DNA from: Podocnemis expansa
Lineage: Eukaryota; Chordata; Testudines; Podocnemididae
NCBI GenBank assembly: GCA_007922195.1
Contig: ML682088.1
Coordinates: forward strand, 3,613,110 to 3,677,109
Reading direction: 5' to 3'
DNA length: 64,000 nucleotides
In this document: positions 57,775 to 64,000 of the stretch, in pieces
Position numbering within the stretch: the first letter of the stretch is position 1
Layout of the letters: each line of letters starts with the position of its first letter
Program-made: the position numbers and the translations under genes
Notes under the pieces: model-generated
Told to the model about the DNA's origin: nothing
Database searches by the model: none
Seen by the model: the letters and a program-made list of their open reading frames with translations, nothing else

Positions 57775-59406
57775 AAATAGAGCACACCACAAAAGAATCT
57801 AGTGACAAACTGATGAGAAGAACTAAACAAAGGATGGGATAGAGGGGAAGAAAAAAAAAAGAAGAAGAAAGTGGCTACCATGATGCATAGAAGGGAAGGA
57901 CGCAGAGAGCTATTCACCAGCATTAGCTATTCAACATCACAACCTAGAAAGTGACTGTACTGAGAAGAGACCCAAGGTCAAATTAGGTTGATTCGCAATC
58001 AAAGGACAAACATTGAAAAGGAGCCACAAAAGAAGCAGTATCAACTGAAACAAACTGGAGATCACAAGCGCAGAGCATGGCACAGGCTATTTATACCTCT
58101 GATGAAGCAAATTTATTATGATGGTGCCTTGCAGATTCTGGGAAATCTGTCACTGAGGGCAAAGAAAATTATGAAGAATTCTGTCCTACTAAGATGTACT
58201 CCCTGAAGGAGCCATGCACATAACTCACAAAGGATTCTATATAGTCAAGAATGATTTGGAGGACCTGGGAAGAGACATGAAATTGTAAATGACACAAATG
58301 TTCATAAAAATAAAGTGGAATGAGATGGATTATTTTCTTTAGTCTAGCATCCTGCTGCTGTTTTGGAATTTTCAGTTTTTGCCAGTGCTCTGCCAACTGT
58401 ATGTTAATGACCCACGGAAAAATTCCCTTGAAAGAGTATTCCACAGACTAATGGATATTCTGACTAAGGAATGTCATTATCTTCAGCTACTTTTTTCCTA
58501 TCTTAGTGTTATCCCATTATTTGTGGTTATAGGCCCTCCCCTTTTATAAAATATTAAATTTGCCCTCTTCAAATATACAGAAAATAAGGCCAAACTTATT
58601 TTTTTAATCTCTTTCTTGAAGAGTCAATCCTTCCAGACTTTTCTGATACTTCTGTTCCTTTACTCTGACTCTTCTTAAAATTTATCACCATCATTCTACA
58701 ACAGAGATGTCCAGAACTGAAGAGTTGGGCATAAAGAAACATGGGTTTGGTTTTGATAAAATCTGGTTTCTTTCGTTTTGGCTCTGGATTCATGATCTAT
58801 TGGAATATGGAATATTTCCCCTCACCGAAGCCCCAAAACCCAATACCCACCTGCTTGGTTTTAACTGTCAAAGTGAAATAATCATTTTTGCTTCCTTCAC
58901 GCTTCTGAATTGGAACTGAGCCCCATCTATGGTCAGTGCCAAGGGTGAGTCAACAGAATATCTCTGTGTTTCCACATAAGGTCCTAGAATCTGGCATCTG
59001 TTCAATGGGTCAGCACCAGCCACATCTATTTGATATTAAACAAAGGCTCTCAAACTATGGTCCATGGACCACTAGACGTCCACAGAGAGCTGGGTGGTCA
59101 CATGGGCTATGTCTACACAAAAGCTGGGAAGAAGCTTCCTAGTACAGGTAGACAGATATGCATTAACAGTTAGGCTAGTCACCTGAGTATGTATCTGAGA
59201 AAAATGACTGGAACACAAAATATTTTCCTGATTAGAAGGAAGGCTAAATGAGCCAAGTTTTGTCTTTCACTTTGCAATGGAGGGAATGGCCACTTTAGTA
59301 ATACACTTTTAATATAGTATCATCCACACCACTGGAAATTAATTATTAATAATATAATTGAGAGTTTTGGAATAAAGTCAGTACAGCAGAAGGAAAAAGA
59401 ATCTGA

Positions 59407-59975
59407 GTCCTGGTCTACACTGACAGTCAAGATCAACATAATACCACTTACCTAGACCTACTGCAGCCTGTCTCCCCACTGGCAGAGCATAAAAAAATGG
59501 AGTTGTAATTTGACCTGCTAACACCACCCCTGAAAGTGGCATAGCACTGAAGTTGAAATCTGCAATTTGAATTTAGGTCTGTGTAGCCAGAGAGCAGTTT
59601 TTCCAGTTTTTCCTATATCTTTCTCATAGCAACATAGTTCCTTCCCTGCCTGCACTCTGGGAAATTTTCAATTAATTCCTCTTTCTGCGTGCAGCACCAT
59701 GACTCTCTGTTCTGCCTGCAGCAGAGAAACAGCAAGGAAAACTTTTCCTTCCTTTTTTTGTTTAGAGAAGAGAAGAGAAGGAGTGAGCAAAGGACAACTG
59801 CCTCCCACAAGTCCCTGCCCCTACTACCCATGATGCAATGCATTTCAGAAAGTAATGTGAGCAGCAGGGACACAAGACCCAAAACAAACAATGTGGTGCA
59901 ATCACTTGCCCTCATCTTCTGCAACTTGACAGCCTAAGATCAAATTACAACTGCACTCCCAGTGCAGACAAGCCT
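59407..59975. mobile_element. Inverted-repeat element with 3-bp duplication
   Basis: The 569-bp element starts GTCCTGGTCTACACTGACAG, ends CCAGTGCAGACAAGCCT, and is flanked by TGA (59404-59406, 59976-59978). It shares the TCTACAC terminus but has an ordinary non-palindromic interior. A 103-codon frame inside has no domain. Confidence 0.6.
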
Positions 59976-60379
59976 TGAGATATGAGCAATAAAGAGAAAA
60001 GTGTCCCGCTTAACTTCACTGAAAAGGGAGCTGGGCATCAGACAATCTCAAATGAGATTCACAGTATGAAAAGATTTGAGAATCCTAACTATAAAAAATT
60101 GTAATTTTTAAAATATTGCTTTTAACTAGCACAGTTCAGTTTCTCCTCCCTACAATTTTGCCAAGATACAATATGGTTAAAACACTTTCTGAAAGCTGTT
60201 TGCAATACTCAGAAGTGCCCTACTATCAAACTGCTTTTAGAATCAAATGTTTTGTGGTGTAGGTTGTCCACAAAATACAATTTTTCCATTTGGTTTTGTT
60301 TCTCAGTCCCTGGGTACCTGGTGGTTCCAGAGACAGCCACTGACTCACTAACATGCATAACTCACACACAAGGCTTTAT

Positions 60380-60568
60380 AAGCAAGGAGTCCTGTGGCTC
60401 TTAAAGACTAACAAATTTATTTATCTCATGAGCTTTCATGGAAGCATCTAATGAAGTGGGATTTTCTCTCACGAAAGCTCATACAATAAATAAATTTATC
60501 TTTAAGTGCCACAGGACTCCTTGCTTATTTTGCTGAACTAGACTAACACAGCTACCCCTTTGGAACAT
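60380..60568. mobile_element. Fold-back of Penelope 3' end with 8-bp duplication
   Basis: The left arm begins AAGCAAGGAGTCCTGTGGCT. The right arm ends GCTACCCCTTTGGAACAT. GGCTTTAT flanks both sides (60372-60379, 60569-60576). The right arm is longer than the left by the CTAGACTAACAC...TTTGG terminal block. Confidence 0.8.
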
Positions 60569-61730
60569 GGCTTTATGTAACCTGAGTCTGACACACATCT
60601 TGACACTTATATTTTGTACAACAGCTAACTATCGAAAATCCAGATTATTAATGAAAAGCACTTTACATGACAGAGATTTTTACCCACACACAGCCCAAAG
60701 TGCTCTACACTTTTGTGGGCATTGTTATGCTATGTTAATCCAAGTCCATGGAGGACATGTGGGGCAGAGTGCACTTCCCAAGTGTAATGTCCTGGAGGAA
60801 CTGCTTCTGACTCCATCTCATGCCTACAAGTTATGCCTTTGGAAAAGGTAAATCATTTGATATCTTTCCCTCTTCCCTCTCTCCTGGCAGTACACAAGAG
60901 GACTGTGTCCATGACCTCAGTCTTACCCCTCCACTTCACAACTCTCCTGTAGAACTTGCCATTTCTATCAGCACTAGGCTTGAGGAGGAATGAGCTAACC
61001 TCCTTGGGCTCAAAAACTGGGTGTCAGGTTTGCAATGATTAAATTGAAATGCCATGTATTGCCTTCTCACCACCTCTGTCTGTAAATAGATTTCCCATGG
61101 AAGTCTTGCATCCAATAGTAGACTTCGCTTGTTTATAGAATCATAGAAACTAGATGGGACCATGAGAGGTCATCAAGTACAGTCCCCGGCACTCACAGCA
61201 GGACCAAGTTCCACAACCTGCCTAGGCAACTTATTTCAGTGGTAAATTTACCCTGATAGTTAGGATTTTTTCTCCTAATGTCCAACCTAAACCTCTCTTG
61301 CTGTAATTTAAGTTCATTGCTTCTTATGCTATCATTGGCAGTTAAGGAGAATAATTCTTCTCCCGTGTCCTTTTTACAGCCTCTTAGATAACTTGAAAAC
61401 TGTTATCATAACCTCTTTCATTCTCCTCTTTTCTGGACTAAATAAATCCAGCTCTTTCAATCTTTCCTTATAAATCAAGCGTTCCAGACCTTCAATCATT
61501 TGTGTTGCTCTTCTCTAGACTTTCTTCAGTTTGTCCACATCTTTCTTGAAATGAAGCACCCAGAACTGAATGCAATACTCCAGTTGAGGCCTAATCAGCA
61601 TGGAGTAGAGCAGAAGAATTACTTCTCATGTGTTTCTTACAATACTCCTGTTAATACATCCCAGAATGGTGTTTACATTTTTTGCAACAGCATTACACTG
61701 TTGACTCATATTTAGCTTTTAGTCTACTAT

Positions 61731-62083
61731 GGCTACGGCTACGTCTCTGATTTTAGTTTGGACTTGCTAATCTGAACTAAAGAAGTCTGAGGTTAGTCTG
61801 AACTAACCTCGGGCTAGTTCAAACTACTGTGGCTTTTTAGTTCCAACTAGCCACGGATTCTAGTTCAAACTAAATGATAGTTTGGGTATTGCATGCACGT
61901 AGTTCAAACTAAGTGAGTAAGTCTGAACTAACAGTGGTACTTATTAGTTCAGACTAAACTTTGCCTAGTACAAGCTAAGAAATTTCTTAGTTCAGACTAG
62001 GCAAAGCCTAGTGTAGCCAAGGGCTAAATTAGTCTAGAATAAGGTTGCTTAGTCCAGACTAATTTGGCAGTGCAGACACTGCC
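61731..62083. mobile_element. Palindrome-filled element inserted in CR1, AGTTCAAACTA type
   Basis: Its ends are GGCTACGGCTACGTCTC and GTGCAGACACTGCC, diverged versions of the family termini. The interior repeats TAGTTCAGACTAA-like units, including AGAAATTTCTTAGTTCAGAC. The CR1 sequence resumes after it, dating it as younger than that CR1. Confidence 0.7.
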
Positions 62084-62221
62084 TGAGAGACCCAGATTCC
62101 TTTCCTCAGTACGCCTTCCTAGGCAGTCATTGCCCATTTTGTATATGTGCAGTGGACTGTTCTTTCTTAAGTGGGGTACTTTGCAGTTGTCTTAATTAAA
62201 TTTAATTTTGTTTACCTCAGA

Positions 62222-62815
62222 TCATTTCACCTGTTTGTCCAAAACATTTTGAATTGTGATCCTGTCCTCCAAAGCATTTGCAACCCCACCCAGCTTGGTA
62301 TCATCAGCAAACTTTATAAGTGCACTCTCCATGCCGTCATCTAAAACATTGTTGAAAACACTGAACAAAACTGGACCCCGAACTGATCTCTGCAGTACCC
62401 TGCTCCTTATGCCTTTCCAGCATGATTGTGAATCATTGATTACTACTCTCTGGCAGCAGTTATCCAAGCAATTTTTCACCCATCTTATAGTAGCTCCATC
62501 TAGGCTGTACTCCCCAAGTTTCCTAATGAGAAGGTGATGTGAGACCCTATCAAAAGCCTTACTAAAGTCTAGAGACACCACTTCCCCTCTACCCACAAGG
62601 CTTGTTATCCCATCACAGAAACCTATCAGGTTGGTTTGACAAGATTTGCTCTTGACAAATCCATGCTGACTACCATTTAACACCTTATTCTCTTCTAGAT
62701 GCTTGTTAATGGATTCCTTAATTATTTGCTCCATTATTTTTCCTGTTACATAGGCTAAGCTGGCTGGTCTATAATTCCCTCGGTTGTCCTTATTCCCCTT
62801 TTTATAGATGGGCAC
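62222..62815 (-). pseudogene. CR1 reverse transcriptase fragment, 197-codon open frame
   Basis: The uninterrupted frame includes NYRPASLAYVTGKIMEQII, the motif-A region VSLDFSKAFDRVSHHLL and the catalytic-box region ALIKFADDTKLGG, where FADD is the CR1 form of the YxDD box. The reverse transcriptase copies element RNA at the target site. The N-terminal endonuclease and the start are missing, so the frame is a relic that has escaped stops. Confidence 0.85.
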
Positions 62816-64000
62816 TATATTTGCTCTTTTCTAGTCCTCTGGTACCTCTCCAGTCTTTCATGATTTTTCAGAGATAATAGCCAATGGCTCAGATATCTTC
62901 TGAATCAGCTCCTTGAGTATTCTAGGGTGCATATCATCAGACCTAGTGACTTGAAAACATCTAACTTATCTAGGTAAATTTTAACTTGTTCTTTCCCTAT
63001 TTTAGCTTCTGATCCTATCCTGTTTTTTACTGCCCTCCCCTATGTCAGGCATCCAGTCACCACCAACCTTCTTATGGCCATGACTGTGTGGGGGAGGAAA
63101 CCACAAAAAAGGTCAGAGGACTGTAATGAGAATAGCTGCTGTTCACACCATCTCACTTCCTCATTAGCAATGCTTGTGGGAGAGCATTCATAGGATTTAT
63201 GTGGCTGACTAGTTGATGAAAGTTCCAGCTGTTTGGGGAGCTACTAGAAACACCCACCATTTGGCTTGTTATTGCTTTCATGTCCAGTTCTTGGTACAAG
63301 ACTTCTCAAGGTATTTTTAAAAATTAAAAACAATACTTTAGGCTGCAAACTGTTTTAGCTGCCTCAGCCCTATCCTCCAATTTTGGAGTGTAACTGTGTT
63401 CTACTCTGTCCTGCACTTCCCCACTGCCCATGAAACCTCAGATTATCTCATTCCACCTCTCTGTAAGTCCTTGTGAGTCAAGCAAATAGGAGAAAGGTGA
63501 CTTCAGAAGCCTTATTTACATTGGGAAAAAGTACAGTCTATAGGAACATATTTACTAAAATCTTTAACTTAACACAATGCTAAACATTACTTTGCCCTTA
63601 GCATGGATACAGTCATAATTAAAAGTCTATTAACTGTGACAGGCTGTTCTTATCTATACTTGATGCTAACTCATGTTTAACATCATGTCAATTAACCCAT
63701 TTTCCAACATAATGCATTTTCCTAGTATAGATGTGGGCAGAGAATTACAGAACAGGAAGATAATTTATTCACCTGTGTTAGAGACTTAAGTGATACAGTT
63801 GTTCACTGCTAGAGCTGGACAAACTTGCATGAAATATTTTATGGTAGAACTGACTAGAAAACCCAAATCATTCTTGTGATTGGGGTGTATTTAGCACACT
63901 GGCCTTGAGGGGGTAAATTAGGCCAGGTGGGCTTAATAAACCAAGAAAGTAGCAAGTAGGGGAGAGATGTAGAGGAACAGAGGAACAGACTCACTTGTGC

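Larger units (their letters stand above)
61138..63055 (-). mobile_element. CR1 LINE, minus strand, 5'-truncated, best preserved copy
   Basis: The 3' tail is at 61138-61200 (reverse of a CATGGTCCCATCTAG-type end) and the element extends to about 63055. It is interrupted at 61731-62083 by a palindrome-filled element. In reading direction it carries the CR1 reverse-transcriptase core. The copy is inactive because it is 5'-truncated and mutated. Confidence 0.85.
57114..64000. other. VWF intron 18 (partial)
   Basis: Sequence upstream of exon 19 in gene direction. Exon 18 was not recognised, so it is probably beyond the window or too short to see. It holds palindrome-filled elements, a Penelope fold-back and a CR1. 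Stretches 57778-59403, 60577-61137 and 63060-64000 show no supported feature beyond a hAT-type terminus near 59045-59090 (CTCTCAAACTATGGTCCATG). Confidence 0.55.

Noticed and set aside
60840..60910. Acceptor-like CTCTCTCCTGGCAG on plus
   Set aside because: No coding sequence follows and no partner exons occur on the plus strand.
1..64000. CRISPR-like arrays, bacterial operon signals or an exotic defence system
   Set aside because: The spliced VWF gene, CR1 LINEs and intron structure show a vertebrate chromosome. No regularly spaced identical repeats with unique spacers are present.
57200..64000. Search for VWF exon 18 (expected CMSMGCVSGCLCPPG-like coding)
   Set aside because: No segment with the needed cysteine pattern and splice sites was found by eye on minus, so it was not annotated.

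Overview
The window is vertebrate genomic DNA that is mostly intron and transposon, crossed by one recognisable gene. That gene is von Willebrand factor (VWF), on the minus strand. The repeat content points to a non-avian sauropsid, most likely a turtle, with a crocodilian as the alternative. It includes CR1 LINEs, Penelope-like retroelements with a GIY-YIG tail, many hAT and Harbinger-type elements, and MIR/CORE-like SINEs. The taxon is an inference from repeats and protein divergence; no species marker was seen.

Twelve consecutive VWF coding exons were found by matching splice sites, reading phase and protein similarity. Numbered by human equivalents they are exon 19 (57113-57010), 20 (45152-45014), 21 (43472-43338), 22 (37712-37566), 23 (35824-35684), 24 (about 32030-31920), 25 (30058-29902), 26 (29288-29130), 27 (27791-27656), 28 (22685-21346), 29 (17860-17741) and 30 (16391-16248). 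Every junction keeps frame and no exon contains a stop. Together they encode about 944 residues: the end of D', all of D3, the A1 and A2 domains (one large exon, as in human VWF) and the first part of A3. D'D3 carries factor VIII binding and multimer assembly, A1 platelet GPIb binding, A2 the ADAMTS13-cleavable region, and A3 collagen binding. Exon 18 and upstream exons should lie beyond 64000. Exon 31 and later exons were not recognised in 1-16247, so that stretch is read as a very large intron 30.

Layout by coordinate. 1-2800: a decayed PIF/Harbinger element with a transposase remnant on plus, a Myb/SANT-like remnant on minus and a nested hAT. 2800-16200: palindromic 3-bp-TSD elements, hAT elements, a Penelope-like element with long flanking duplications, and a CR1 split by a hAT-like insertion. 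16200-22700: exons 30-28 with two CR1 remnants. 22700-32040: exons 27-24, fold-back Penelope tails and pyrimidine tracts. 32040-45200: exons 23-20, with transposons crowding exon 23 and an inverted Penelope copy at 36.3-37.2 kb. 45200-57010: a 12-kb intron 19. 57010-64000: exon 19, then intron 18 with a CR1 carrying a 197-residue reverse-transcriptase frame.

The most unusual structures are two repeat families. One is a set of short fold-back elements built from the 3' end of a Penelope-like element, several with 8-15 bp target duplications. The other is a set of 0.3-0.6 kb elements with shared termini and 3-bp duplications whose interiors consist largely of repeated short palindromes. No RNA gene, CRISPR array or second host gene was found.
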